Shown here piece by piece: positions 34,637-43,125 of a stretch of 64,000 nt of DNA (the stretch's first letter is position 1; every line of letters begins with the position of its first letter). The translations under genes and the position numbers were made by a program. Source of the DNA: Agromyces sp. CF514 (GTDB taxonomy: Bacteria > Actinomycetota > Actinomycetes > Actinomycetales > Microbacteriaceae); NCBI RefSeq assembly GCF_900113185.1, contig NZ_FOZD01000001.1, forward strand, positions 1,240,001 through 1,304,000. The letters are read 5' to 3'. Below the pieces are notes generated by a model. It did no database searches. It worked only from the letters and a program-made list of their open reading frames with translations, and was not told the origin of the DNA.

Positions 34637-35071
34637 TCATCGTCCGGACTGCAACCGACCGATCTCGGCGCGTGCGGCTTCGACGATCTCGTCGTTCGTG
34701 TGGGCGTGGCCGAAGAGGCCCCACCCGCCGGGCACCGCCTCGGTGAGCAGTACCCAGACGCGTTCGGCCGGAATGCGGCCGGCAGACGCATCGACCACGA
34801 GCGCGGTCAGCTCGGAGACCACCGCGAGCTGCTTGTCGCGGTCGAGGGCTCCGGCGTTCGTGAGCACCTGGACGCGCGCGTGGTCACCTGCTCCTGCGGC
34901 ATCCGACATCGCGGTCGCCTCGAGCTCGTGCACGAAGGCGGCCGTATTGTCGCGGAACATCGGGATGTCGGGCACCTGCTCGACGTTCTTCACGATGTCG
35001 GCGGCGCGGACGGCGACGTCATGCGTGTCGGCGAAGGTGCCGCGGGGGGCGTAGAGATCGATCATCGGCAT
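34637..35071 (-). CDS. Tautomerase-family protein
   Basis: A 144-residue protein of the 4-oxalocrotonate tautomerase-like superfamily. It begins Met-Pro, so Pro2 would become the N-terminal catalytic base after methionine removal. The beta-alpha-beta unit around RVQVLTNAGALDRDKQLAVV and the strand ERVWVLLTEA fit the fold, and its length suggests two fused units. It is divergent from a TetR regulator with twin operators between them, so it is probably induced by an organic compound. It ends 18 bases from the convergent LysR gene. Confidence 0.82.
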   Translation of the reverse strand: MPMIDLYAPRGTFADTHDVAVRAADIVKNVEQVPDIPMFRDNTAAFVHELEATAMSDAAGAGDHARVQVLTNAGALDRDKQLAVVSELTALVVDASAGRIPAERVWVLLTEAVPGGWGLFGHAHTNDEIVEAARAEIGRLQSGR

Positions 35072-35092
35072 GAGCAGGCTCCTCGTCTCAGA

Positions 35093-35135
35093 TTATGATG
35101 AGCGTCATAACTGTAGATTAGGACGAGCATCATAG
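35093..35135. promoter_or_regulatory. Twin TetR-type operators between tautomerase and TetR genes
   Basis: TTATGATGAGCGTCATAA (35093-35110) is an inverted repeat. A second, similar 18-base site in the reverse sense, TTAGGACGAGCATCATAG, lies at 35118-35135. The two centres are 25 bases apart, all within the 83-base divergent region, which is much richer in A+T than its flanks. Confidence 0.7.
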
Positions 35136-35154
35136 TCAAGGCTCTGGAGGGCAG

Positions 35155-35721
35155 ATGGCCACGGACACCCGTCGCAACATGATCGACAGCGCAGCCGTGC
35201 TCCTGGCGCGCCACGGATCGCGCGGCACCTCGTTCTCAGAGGTGCTCGAGGCATCCGGAGCCCCGCGTGGGTCGCTCTACCACCACTTCCCCCAGGGCAA
35301 GGAGCAGCTGGTGCACGCCGCGCTCGAAGCGGCAGGCACCCGGTCGCTGGCTCAGCTCGCCGACTTCGACGGCCTTGCCGCCGGCGAGGTCGCGGCGCGG
35401 TTCTTCGGCATGTGGCGGAGCCTGCTCACCGCGACCGACTTCGGTGTCGGATGCGCGGTGGCGGCCGTCACCGTCGACGCCGAGTCGGACGCCCTGCTCG
35501 AACGCGCGGGCGAGGTGTTCCGGGCGTGGCGCGGCAGACTCGCGGAGCTGCTGGCCGAAGGCGGTGTCGGACCTGATCGTTCGCCGGGCCTCGCGGCGAT
35601 GCTCCTCGGGGCGAGCGAAGGCGCGGTCGTGCTGGCCCGCGCCGAGCGGGACCTCGCCGTGTTCGACGCCGTCGCCGCCGAGGCGATCGCCGCCGTCGGG
35701 GCCGCTGCGGCAGCCGCGTAG
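35155..35721 (+). CDS. TetR/AcrR-family transcriptional regulator
   Basis: A 188-residue repressor. The helix-turn-helix is in residues 8-55, ending in the family hallmark GSLYHHFPQGKEQL. The ligand-binding helices are of the LmrA/YxaF type (FFGMWRSLL, GCAVAAVTVDAE). GGAGGG precedes the ATG. It should repress itself and the divergent tautomerase through the twin sites at 35093-35135. The C-terminus is a run of alanines. Confidence 0.9.
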   Translation: MATDTRRNMIDSAAVLLARHGSRGTSFSEVLEASGAPRGSLYHHFPQGKEQLVHAALEAAGTRSLAQLADFDGLAAGEVAARFFGMWRSLLTATDFGVGCAVAAVTVDAESDALLERAGEVFRAWRGRLAELLAEGGVGPDRSPGLAAMLLGASEGAVVLARAERDLAVFDAVAAEAIAAVGAAAAAA

Positions 35722-35725
35722 TCGT

Positions 35726-35763
35726 CAGCCGAACAGTCGCAGCCGAACAGCCGTCAGCCGAAC
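35726..35763. repeat. Short repeats downstream of tetR
   Basis: CAGCCGAAC occurs at 35726-35734, 35740-35748 and 35755-35763, with a period of 14-15 bases, between the ends of the tetR gene and the convergent serine hydrolase gene. No clear hairpin is formed. Confidence 0.6.
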
Positions 35764-35809
35764 GGTCGCGGGCGTCGAATCGTCAGGGTTTCGCGTCGCG
35801 AGCTGCCCC

Positions 35810-37027
35810 TCACCCCCACGGCGCGGCGCACGGCTCGGTCGGCGTCGGGTAGAGCACCGGACCGAGCACCGGCGCGAGCGCCTTCGTGACCTCCGTCGCA
35901 GCGTCGCCGTCGCCGCCGTCGCCGTTCCCGAGCATCGCCAGGACGGCACCGGTCATCGGGTAGTACGCGATGTTCGTGCCGTAGCCGGGTTCGGCTCCGG
36001 CGTGGGAGACGATCAGGACGCAGCCGGTGGCGGCGTCGTACACGACCCCCGCACCGAGGCCGTACGCAGATCCGGTCTCTTCGGAGATGATCGCGCGATC
36101 CGCATACCGGGCGACCTGAAGCTCGGGGGTCACGCCCGCGCCGGCACCGATGGCCTCGCCCCAGGCGTGAAGGTCGTCGAGGGTCGACACCATGGCGCCG
36201 CCCGCCCAGCTCTCGCCGTTCGACCACTCGACGGTGTCGACCGTCTCGCCGAGCTCGGGGCAGAACTCGGAGTAGCCGTGGGTCAGCGGGGCGGTGACCT
36301 CGCCGTCGGGCGCGAACCGGCTGCGGTCCATGCCGAACGGCTCGGTGATGCGGTCGTGGATGAGCGTCGCGAGGTCTTCGCCGGTGACCTGTTCGAGGAT
36401 GCCGCCGAGCAGGAAGTAGTTGCCGTTGGCGTACTCGAATCCCTCGCCGGGCGCGAAGTCGGCGCGCGGAGTCTCCGCGCTGACCGCGATGAGCTGATCG
36501 GGGGTCGGAACGGCGTACGGGGCGGCGCAGATGCGGTCGACCTGGGCCCGGCCGGCCTCGCCGATGCCGCTCGAGTGGTTGAGCAGCATCCGCACCGTGA
36601 TGTTCGACGCCTCGGGGAAGTCGGGATACCACCGGTCGAGCGTGTCGTCGAGACTCACGTCGAACCCGCCCTCGCCGATGACCTGCAGCATCACCGTTCC
36701 GACGATCGTCTTGGTGATGCTGCCGATCTTCTGCTGGTTGTCGCGGCCCATCGGCTCGTCGGTGCCGACCTCGGCCACGCCGCGCTCCGAGACCCATTCG
36801 TCTTCACCGGGCACCCACACTCCGACGATGACCCCGGGCATCCCGGATGCCGCGAATCCCTCGTCGAGCGCTGCCTCGAGTTGCGTGCGCAGCTCCGTGT
36901 CGAGGATCGGGGCGGATGTCGCGGGCGGGCTCGTGGCGGCATCCGAAGCCGTCGTGGCGGCGCACCCGCCGAGGAGGAGGACCGTGGCGGCTGCGACTGC
37001 TGCGCCCGCCCATCTGGAGTTCCGCAT
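35810..37027 (-). CDS. Serine hydrolase (class C beta-lactamase-like) lipoprotein
   Basis: A 405-residue exported hydrolase of the same family as the 25317-26531 gene. The signal peptide has lipobox LLGGC (Cys22). SxxK is SITK at 103-106, the second motif is YAN at 199-201 and the third lies in VSHAGAEPGYG. All three motifs are intact, unlike the paralogue. Large blocks (LEAALDEGFAASGMPGVIVG, LDDTLDRWYPDFPEA) are nearly shared with that gene. It is divergent from a third, more distant member starting at 37213. Confidence 0.9.
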   Translation of the reverse strand: MRNSRWAGAAVAAATVLLLGGCAATTASDAATSPPATSAPILDTELRTQLEAALDEGFAASGMPGVIVGVWVPGEDEWVSERGVAEVGTDEPMGRDNQQKIGSITKTIVGTVMLQVIGEGGFDVSLDDTLDRWYPDFPEASNITVRMLLNHSSGIGEAGRAQVDRICAAPYAVPTPDQLIAVSAETPRADFAPGEGFEYANGNYFLLGGILEQVTGEDLATLIHDRITEPFGMDRSRFAPDGEVTAPLTHGYSEFCPELGETVDTVEWSNGESWAGGAMVSTLDDLHAWGEAIGAGAGVTPELQVARYADRAIISEETGSAYGLGAGVVYDAATGCVLIVSHAGAEPGYGTNIAYYPMTGAVLAMLGNGDGGDGDAATEVTKALAPVLGPVLYPTPTEPCAAPWG

Positions 37028-37080
37028 GACCAGCCCTTCGGGCCTCGCGCAAGACGCAGTTCGGGAGCCCGTGCCCCCAT

Positions 37081-37139
37081 TCGCGACCCTACGCCGCGGT
37101 CGCGCGGCGCGGCCGAACGGGACGGCCCCACTTCAGGGG
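37081..37139 (-). promoter_or_regulatory. Upstream boxes shared by two serine hydrolase genes (second copy)
   Basis: TCGCGACCCTA at 37081-37091 and CCACTTCAGGGG at 37128-37139 repeat the arrangement at 26543-26592, with a longer gap between the boxes (36 versus 27 bases). They sit upstream of the 35810-37027 gene and inside its divergent intergenic region. Confidence 0.5.
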
Positions 37140-37212
37140 GTGGGCGGCCGATCGCGACGTGCCCTCCCATAGAGTGAGGGCGCAGCCCGGTCTTGATCGA
37201 ATGGGGAACGAC

Positions 37213-38496
37213 ATGCCGAGCATCATCCGCACAGCCCTGCTGACCCTCGCGCTCGGTGCGCTCGTCGTCGGCGCCGCCGGCTGTTCGGGTCCCGCGAGCG
37301 ACGCGCCACCTTCGGAGTCCGCTTCTGCCGAGGCATCCGATGGTCGACTCGTGGTCGTCGAGGACGGTCTCGGTGCAGAGCTCGGCGAGCAGCTCGCGAG
37401 CGCTGCGACCGAGGCGTTCGCCGGCATCAGCGCTCCGGGCGCCGTCATCGGGGTGCGCACGCCCGAGGGCACGTGGGCCGCGACGATCGGGTTCGAGGAC
37501 TGGGACGAGACGGTGCCGATGGCCGCCGACGTCAACCACCGCGTGGGGAGCGTCACGAAGACGTTCACCGTCACGGCGCTCATGCAGCTGGCCGAGCAGG
37601 GCGAGCTCTCGCTCGACGACCCGATCGAGCAGTACGTGCCGGGCATGCCGAACGGCGACGCGACCCTCTTCGAGCTCGGCGCCATGCGCAGCGGCATCCC
37701 GTCGTACACGTTCGACGCGGAGTTCGAGCAGAAGCTGTTCACCGACCCGAACTTCGTCTGGACGCCCGAGGCACTCGTCGACATCGTGCGCGGCGAGGAG
37801 CCGATGTTCGCACCGGGCACCATGACCTTCTACTCGAACACCAACACCGTGCTGCTGGGCATGGTCATCGAGCAGGTCACGGGCGAGCCGATCGAAGACG
37901 TGCTGCAGGAGCAGATCTTCGAGCCGCTGGGCCTCGACCGGACGATCTTCCCGACGGATGCCTCGTTCCCCGAACCGCACGCCCACGGGTACACGCTCCA
38001 GGGCGTCGATGACGGCGTGCCCGTCGAGACCACCGACTGGAACCCGTCATGGGGCTGGACGGCCGGCTCGGTCATCTCCGACCTCGACGACCTGCTCACC
38101 TGGAGCGAGGCGTTGGTCACCGGCGATGGACTGCTCGCCCCGGAGTGGCAGCAGCAGCGCATCGACTCGTTCGACTTCTCGCTGCCCGTGTACACGGGCG
38201 AGGGCACCACCGCCCCGCAGACCGAGGCTCGCGCCTACGGCCTCGGCCTCGGCCTCGCGCTCGGCTGGTACGGCCACGACGGCACGATGCCCGGCTTCAA
38301 CACCGTGCTGCAGCACCACCTCGAGTCCGGCACGACGCTCATCGTGATGGCCAACAGCGACATCAAGTCGGGGGAGTGTCCCGACGGCACCGGAACCGTC
38401 GACGGGGGTCGTACGACCGGCACGTGCGCCGACCCGGCCGTCTTCATCGGCAACGCGCTCGCCGAGGTCGTGGGGCATCCGAACGTCGAGCAGTGA
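37213..38496 (+). CDS. Serine hydrolase (class C beta-lactamase-like) lipoprotein
   Basis: A 427-residue exported penicillin-recognising-fold hydrolase. A signal peptide ends in AAGC (Cys24) and is followed by a Ser/Ala/Glu-rich linker. SxxK is SVTK at 113-116, the second motif is YSN at 207-209, and the third is HDG in WYGHDGTMPGF. Motifs are complete. It is more distant from the two other members, resembling D-alanyl-D-alanine carboxypeptidase-type proteins. ATG 37213 is chosen over 37201 because GGGGAA lies just ahead and the signal peptide starts there. Confidence 0.88.
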   Translation: MPSIIRTALLTLALGALVVGAAGCSGPASDAPPSESASAEASDGRLVVVEDGLGAELGEQLASAATEAFAGISAPGAVIGVRTPEGTWAATIGFEDWDETVPMAADVNHRVGSVTKTFTVTALMQLAEQGELSLDDPIEQYVPGMPNGDATLFELGAMRSGIPSYTFDAEFEQKLFTDPNFVWTPEALVDIVRGEEPMFAPGTMTFYSNTNTVLLGMVIEQVTGEPIEDVLQEQIFEPLGLDRTIFPTDASFPEPHAHGYTLQGVDDGVPVETTDWNPSWGWTAGSVISDLDDLLTWSEALVTGDGLLAPEWQQQRIDSFDFSLPVYTGEGTTAPQTEARAYGLGLGLALGWYGHDGTMPGFNTVLQHHLESGTTLIVMANSDIKSGECPDGTGTVDGGRTTGTCADPAVFIGNALAEVVGHPNVEQ

Positions 38497-38551
38497 CGCG
38501 GTCGCCCATGCATCCACACGCGTATACCGTGGTCTGGATCGGTGGGAGAGG

Positions 38552-39016
38552 ATGCGCATGATCGTCGACGGCTACCGCCTGGTACGGCCCGGGCAGGAAC
38601 CCGAGATGCGGGCTGCGCTGCGGGCGCGGCGCCTGACCGAGATCGGCGGCACCGCACTCGGCGTCGTCGTCGCGCTGTCGGCCGGCGCGGTGGCCGGAGT
38701 GCCGGTGCTCCCCGTCATCCTCGCCGTGGAGAGTCCCGTACCGACCTGGATGCGGATGCTCTGGCCGCCCGTCGTCCTGATCGTCCTCGCCTTCGCCATC
38801 GCGTTCCGAGGCTGGCTGCTCGCGCTCCGGATCGCCGAACGGCGGTACACGCGGCGGCGCGACGAGCTCACGCGCAGCGCGTACGCGATCTACGACTTCT
38901 TCGGCGGCATCCCGGATGTCCCGGCGGAACAGCTCTGGGAGATGCTCGACCGTCGCGACCATGCGGGCTGGAGTGCGCTCTCCGACCTCCATCGGGCGCG
39001 GCGCGACGAGAGCTAG
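38552..39016 (+). CDS. Two-span membrane protein, function unknown
   Basis: A 154-residue protein. A cytosolic N-terminus of about 30 residues is followed by two hydrophobic segments (residues about 32-58 and 68-90) and a basic, then acidic, C-terminal domain (TRSAYAIYDFFGGIPDVPAE). No family was recognised. GGGAGAGG lies before ATG 38552; an ATG two codons later is equally possible. It stands alone between the serine hydrolase and the convergent XRE-cupin gene. Confidence 0.65.
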   Translation: MRMIVDGYRLVRPGQEPEMRAALRARRLTEIGGTALGVVVALSAGAVAGVPVLPVILAVESPVPTWMRMLWPPVVLIVLAFAIAFRGWLLALRIAERRYTRRRDELTRSAYAIYDFFGGIPDVPAEQLWEMLDRRDHAGWSALSDLHRARRDES

Positions 39017-39045
39017 CCCGCACCCGCACGAGGCCGGCCCGAGGC

Positions 39046-39612
39046 TCACGCCGACGCGCGCGTGTGCACCTTCGCGCCCTGCGAGTTGAACAGGCAGAGC
39101 ACCTCGAGCAGGTCGGGACCGGGATTGGCGAAGCCGTGCGGCACGCGGGTGTCGAACTCGGCGGTCTCGCCCGCCTCGATGACGAGGTCGTCGTCGCCGA
39201 GCAGCAGGCGCATGCGGCCCGAGATCACGTAGATCCAGTCCCAGCCGGGGTGCACGAACTGGCGGATGGGAGTGTCGGGCGCCGGCGGATGCACCTGCTT
39301 GAACGCCTCCCATGGGCCGGACCCGCCCGAGAGCGGCACCGTGACGACGCCGTGCTTCAGCCTCGGTCGCGGGTGGATGCGCGGATCGCCGAGCGGCGGC
39401 GCACCGACGAGGTCGTCGAGGGGCAGGCGGTAGAGCCGGGCGAGCGGCAGCAGCAGGTCGAGCTGCGCGCGTCGGGCGCCCGATTCGAGGCGCGAGAGCG
39501 TGCTCGTCGAGATGCCGCTGGCCTCGCTGACAGCCCGCAGGGTGAGGCCGCGGGACTCGCGGATCGCGCGCAGTCGTTCGCCGATGCCGGCCAGTTCGTC
39601 GCGTTGTTCCAT
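39046..39612 (-). CDS. XRE-family regulator with cupin domain
   Basis: A 188-residue regulator. The helix-turn-helix is in residues 9-65 (RLRAIRESRGLTLRAVSEAS and ISTSTLSRLESG), and a C-terminal cupin domain lies at about 105-185 (HPGWDWIYVISGRMRLLLGD and FDTRVPHGFANPG). The cupin is expected to bind a small effector or metal. AAGGAGG precedes the ATG on the minus strand. It is divergent from a thioredoxin-reductase-like flavoprotein, a pairing often found in actinobacteria, and probably regulates it. Confidence 0.9.
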   Translation of the reverse strand: MEQRDELAGIGERLRAIRESRGLTLRAVSEASGISTSTLSRLESGARRAQLDLLLPLARLYRLPLDDLVGAPPLGDPRIHPRPRLKHGVVTVPLSGGSGPWEAFKQVHPPAPDTPIRQFVHPGWDWIYVISGRMRLLLGDDDLVIEAGETAEFDTRVPHGFANPGPDLLEVLCLFNSQGAKVHTRASA

Positions 39613-39681
39613 CGCCGCCTCCTTGTTGCCGTTCCAGCAACGAGCATTGCCGATGCCGCGACGGAACGCGAGCATCGACAC

Positions 39682-40623
39682 ATGGAACACAGCGAACTGG
39701 AAGATGCCGATGTCGTGATCGTCGGCGGTGGACCGGCCGGCCTCAGTGCCGCACTCTCCCTCGGGCGGGCACGCCGTCGCGTCGTCGTCATCGACTCGGG
39801 AACGCCGCGAAACCGCTTCGCCGCGCACATGCACGGCGTGCTCGGACACGACGGCCTCTCGCCGCTCGTGCTGCTCGAACGCGGGCGCGCGGAGGCGGCC
39901 GGTTACGGCGTGCGGTTCATCCGCGGCGAGGTGCGAGCGGCCCGTGCCGTTGGAGACGTCATCGAGATCGACACGGTCGAGGGCGCCGCCCGTACGCGTC
40001 GGCTCCTGGTCGCGACGGGTCTCGAAGACGTGCTGCCCGACATCCCCGGGTTCCGCGAGCAGTGGGGGCGCGGCGTGGTCGTCTGCCCGTACTGCGACGG
40101 GTGGGAGCACCGTGACGACGTCATCGGCATCGTGGCGACCTCACCGCGCAGCGTCGAGCAGGCGCAGCTGCTGCGGCAGTGGTCGGATCGGGTCGTGTAC
40201 TTCGAGAACGTCGTCGGTGCGGCATCCGGAACCGACCTCGACCGGCTCGTGAGCCGCGGCATCCGGATCGAATCGGGTGCCGTCACCGGCCTTCGGACCG
40301 AGGGGGAGACGATGACCGGCGTCGAGGTCGACGGACGCCCCGTCGCGGTGGGCGTGGTCTTCACCGGCCCGACGATGCGCCCGCGTGACGCGCTGCTTCG
40401 ATCGCTGGGCGCCGCCACGACGACGAGCGAGCTCGGCGACTGGGTCGACGTCGACGACGACGGGCGCACCTCGGTGGCGGGCGTCTGGGCGGTCGGCAAC
40501 GTCGTGAACGTGCGCGCGAACGTCTCGGTGTCGCTCGGGCTCGGCTCGCTCGTCGCCGGTGCGCTCAACGCCGACCTCGTCGCCGAGGACGTTGCGGCGG
40601 CAGTCGCCGGGCTCGCCGCCTGA
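39682..40623 (+). CDS. NAD(P)/FAD-dependent oxidoreductase (thioredoxin reductase-like)
   Basis: A 313-residue flavoprotein with the thioredoxin-reductase layout. FAD-binding GGGPAG is at 15-20, the redox pair is CPYC at 135-138 and the C-terminal FAD motif is GVWAVGNVVN. The NADPH-domain motif GxGxxA is not obvious: the region after the CxxC reads IGIVATSPRSVEQAQLL. Members of this short group reduce disulfides or small molecules without a dedicated thioredoxin partner. It is divergent from the XRE-cupin regulator, its likely controller. Confidence 0.88.
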   Translation: MEHSELEDADVVIVGGGPAGLSAALSLGRARRRVVVIDSGTPRNRFAAHMHGVLGHDGLSPLVLLERGRAEAAGYGVRFIRGEVRAARAVGDVIEIDTVEGAARTRRLLVATGLEDVLPDIPGFREQWGRGVVVCPYCDGWEHRDDVIGIVATSPRSVEQAQLLRQWSDRVVYFENVVGAASGTDLDRLVSRGIRIESGAVTGLRTEGETMTGVEVDGRPVAVGVVFTGPTMRPRDALLRSLGAATTTSELGDWVDVDDDGRTSVAGVWAVGNVVNVRANVSVSLGLGSLVAGALNADLVAEDVAAAVAGLAA

Positions 40624-40638
40624 GCCCGGCGGTGCGGG

Positions 40639-41598
40639 TCACTCCCAGGCGAGGTTGACGAGCCGCTCGATGGTCGCGTACCCGCCGCGGGCGAAGGCGT
40701 CGGCCATCGGGATGTTGCCGACGTCGGTCTGTGCCCGGATGTGCGGTGCGCCGGCCTCGGCGAGCACCCGAGTTCCCTCGGCGAGGATGCCGTCGATGTA
40801 CCCATTGCCGCGATGCTCGGGCAGCACGCCGATGTAGGCGACGATGTGGTTGTAGGCGTTCCGCGCCGGGACCACGAACCCCAGAGGGTGGCCGTCGGCA
40901 TCCGTCGCGACCCGCCACCACTCGCGGGGGCTGGTGTAGTGCACGAACTCGTCGTCGAACTGTTCGCGAGCGACCGCCTGCGGTGTGGAACCCACGAGCT
41001 CGCCCCGACTGTGGGCGTCGAGGGTGCCCGGGAGCACGCGAGCGGTGAGGTCGAGGAACTCGTCGTCGGAGTCGAACGGCCGGAACGACAGGCGCTCGTC
41101 GGGCTGGGGGATGCCATCGGCCGGAGTCCAGTGCAACCGCAGGCGCTCGACGATGAAGCGCGCGCCCGCCTGCTCGAGCAGTTCGAGCCGCAGTTCGGTG
41201 GCCTGACGGGTGGCCGGATGCTCGCGCCAGTCGGGCGGAAGGTACAGCGCTACCTCGGGCGGGGTGTCGAGCGCCGCCAGCACCTCGGCGTGGGCCGCTT
41301 CGAGCAGTGCGGTGCCGATGTCGCGCTGCTCGTGCTCGGACAGCGATGGTTCGACGTCGAACAGGTCGAGCTGGCTCGGCGTCGCGGCGCCGGCCGGGGC
41401 CCACAGCGCGAGTCGGCCGAGCAGGTGGTCGTCGCGCACCGCCAACCAGGCCCAGGGGGGTCGTCGGCGGCCGCCGTCGAGGTCGTCTGCGAGCTCGTGG
41501 TTGAGGGCGTACGGGATTCCGGAGAAGAAGTCGATCTCTTCGGGGCCGGTGAGGTGGCGGATGTCGTAGGGCTGGATCGTGCCGGCTGGAACAGTCAT
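40639..41598 (-). CDS. GNAT-family N-acetyltransferase
   Basis: A 319-residue protein that may contain two GNAT-like domains. The N-terminal one is degenerate. The C-terminal one has the acetyl-CoA pyrophosphate loop in YIGVLPEHRGNGYIDGIL and the following helix. The acceptor amine is unknown. A TAGCCT box ends seven bases before ATG 41598 on the minus strand, supporting that start and a leaderless transcript. It ends 15 bases past the stop of the convergent flavoprotein gene. Confidence 0.82.
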   Translation of the reverse strand: MTVPAGTIQPYDIRHLTGPEEIDFFSGIPYALNHELADDLDGGRRRPPWAWLAVRDDHLLGRLALWAPAGAATPSQLDLFDVEPSLSEHEQRDIGTALLEAAHAEVLAALDTPPEVALYLPPDWREHPATRQATELRLELLEQAGARFIVERLRLHWTPADGIPQPDERLSFRPFDSDDEFLDLTARVLPGTLDAHSRGELVGSTPQAVAREQFDDEFVHYTSPREWWRVATDADGHPLGFVVPARNAYNHIVAYIGVLPEHRGNGYIDGILAEGTRVLAEAGAPHIRAQTDVGNIPMADAFARGGYATIERLVNLAWE

Positions 41599-41677
41599 CG
41601 GGGCGAGGCTAGTTGCCGCACTGCGGTCGGACAAGCCCCGCACCGTTCCGTCGGGCCTAGTTACCGTTCCTTCGGCC

Positions 41678-42409
41678 CTAGTTGGCGTCGTCCATTCCGG
41701 TGTAGTGAACGGATGCCCCGTGGCATCCGGCCTGCTGCCAGTCGTAGGCGTCACCGAGCGGTTGGTCGTCGGCGCCCCAGAACGCCTCCTGCCATTCGGG
41801 ATTCCGGGACTCGTTGAACGCGTCGAGCGCATCGACCACCTCCATCGTGTCGCCCAGCTCCCACGTCTCCCAGAGCGGGACGTACGCGGCTTTGAACCCC
41901 TTCTCGGCCATGCAGACCGCGTCGAGGTGGTCCTGCATCAGGCTCACTTCGACGTCGAACGCCCCCCACCTCTCGACGTACTCCGCCGACGGCCTGGGGA
42001 TGAGCGCGAGGTCGGTGTTCTCGTCGTACACGGTGTGCCCGAGGATGACGGCGATTCCACCGGGAGCCGGTTCGACGACGTTCCCGTCGATGGTGGTCTC
42101 CCCGACCACGGCGGCCGCCGGTGCCTCAGTCGCGGTCGCAGTCGGCTCCGTCGGTGCCGGCTCGAGCTCCGCGGGCGGCACGGACGCGGGCGGCGAGAAC
42201 ACGGGCGTCGACGCCTCCGCGGCCGCGTTCAGCTCGTCGTACTCGGTGATCGAGCCGACGGCGGCCGCGGTCAGCGCCGTGCCGGTGCCGAGGACGATGA
42301 CCGCCCCGAGCGCGCCCAGCAGGAGCGCGACGCGATGCCGCGGCATCCGTCGTCCGGTGCGCCGGTCCTTGCGCCGGCGTTCGTCGTCGAGCAGGTGCTG
42401 GAGGTCCAT
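41678..42409 (-). CDS. Membrane-anchored extracytoplasmic protein, function unknown
   Basis: A 243-residue protein. A basic cytoplasmic start of about 25 residues, one membrane segment (VALLLGALGAVIVLGTG) and a Thr/Ala/Pro-rich linker lead to an extracytoplasmic domain with two cysteines (DAVCMAEKGF and QQAGCHGASV). The start ATG overlaps the preceding stop by one base (TGATG), so it is coupled to the membrane-protein gene and the PadR gene upstream. No family was recognised; the domain resembles other actinobacterial secreted proteins of unknown role. Confidence 0.75.
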   Translation of the reverse strand: MDLQHLLDDERRRKDRRTGRRMPRHRVALLLGALGAVIVLGTGTALTAAAVGSITEYDELNAAAEASTPVFSPPASVPPAELEPAPTEPTATATEAPAAAVVGETTIDGNVVEPAPGGIAVILGHTVYDENTDLALIPRPSAEYVERWGAFDVEVSLMQDHLDAVCMAEKGFKAAYVPLWETWELGDTMEVVDALDAFNESRNPEWQEAFWGADDQPLGDAYDWQQAGCHGASVHYTGMDDAN

Positions 42410-43125
42410 CACGATTCCTTCCGGGCCGGCGCGGCCGAGATCAGGGACACGGGCTTCGCCCACTGGCCGGCGGCTGCGAGGCAGACGATCGCGACGCCGA
42501 AGCCGATGGCGTAGGCCGCCGGTTCGAGCCAGGTCACGCCGTTGATCACGAGCAGCGCCGTCGCACTGAGGTAGTACAGGGCCTCGACGCTCTGCGCGAA
42601 GATCAGCACGCCCGTGACGGCGAGCAGCGCTGCACCCCAGTGCCGGGTGTTCCTGTTCCAGAGCAGCACGGTCGCGACGAGCGCGACGGAGCCGAGTGCG
42701 ATGGTCAAGGCCGCGGATGTCGGGATGAAGTCGATGTCGTCGATCAGCAGCGCGCGCGTCTGGCGGGCCGCCACGAACGCGCCGACAGCGACCTGCACGA
42801 TGCCGATGAGGGCGACCGCCGCGAGCAGCAGCCCGTCGACGCGCGGTGCGCTCCACATGGCACGCTCCTCACCGGTGAGCTGCGTGCGACGCCAGCTGAG
42901 GTCGGCCGGGATGCCGCGGAGCATCCGCGCCCTGATCGATCGGGCGACGGCCCGCTCGCTGATGCCGGCCTCGTTGGCCCACGCCGCATGCTCATGGAGG
43001 TCGGAGAGGATCTCGTGCTGCCGATCGGCCGCGACGACCGGATCGAGGCCGCCCGTGTATCGCAGTGACCAGTGCAGCGTGGCACGCGAGGCGCGTTCCA
43101 CCGCGCGTTCGCCCCGGCCGGTCAT
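42409..43125 (-). CDS. Four- to six-span membrane protein with HAAS-like N-terminal domain
   Basis: A 238-residue protein. The first 80 residues form a helical soluble domain (AADRQHEILSDLHEHAAWAN) typical of proteins encoded beside PadR regulators (HAAS/permease-prefix type). About five hydrophobic segments follow. The start overlaps the PadR stop (ATGA) and the stop overlaps the next start. Such proteins are thought to be membrane partners controlled by PadR, with no known chemistry. Confidence 0.78.
   Translation of the reverse strand: MTGRGERAVERASRATLHWSLRYTGGLDPVVAADRQHEILSDLHEHAAWANEAGISERAVARSIRARMLRGIPADLSWRRTQLTGEERAMWSAPRVDGLLLAAVALIGIVQVAVGAFVAARQTRALLIDDIDFIPTSAALTIALGSVALVATVLLWNRNTRHWGAALLAVTGVLIFAQSVEALYYLSATALLVINGVTWLEPAAYAIGFGVAIVCLAAAGQWAKPVSLISAAPARKES

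Noticed and set aside
39613-39681. Possible operator GTTGC...GCAAC between XRE-cupin and flavoprotein genes
   Set aside because: The arms are only five bases and similar chance dyads occur nearby; not strong enough to annotate.
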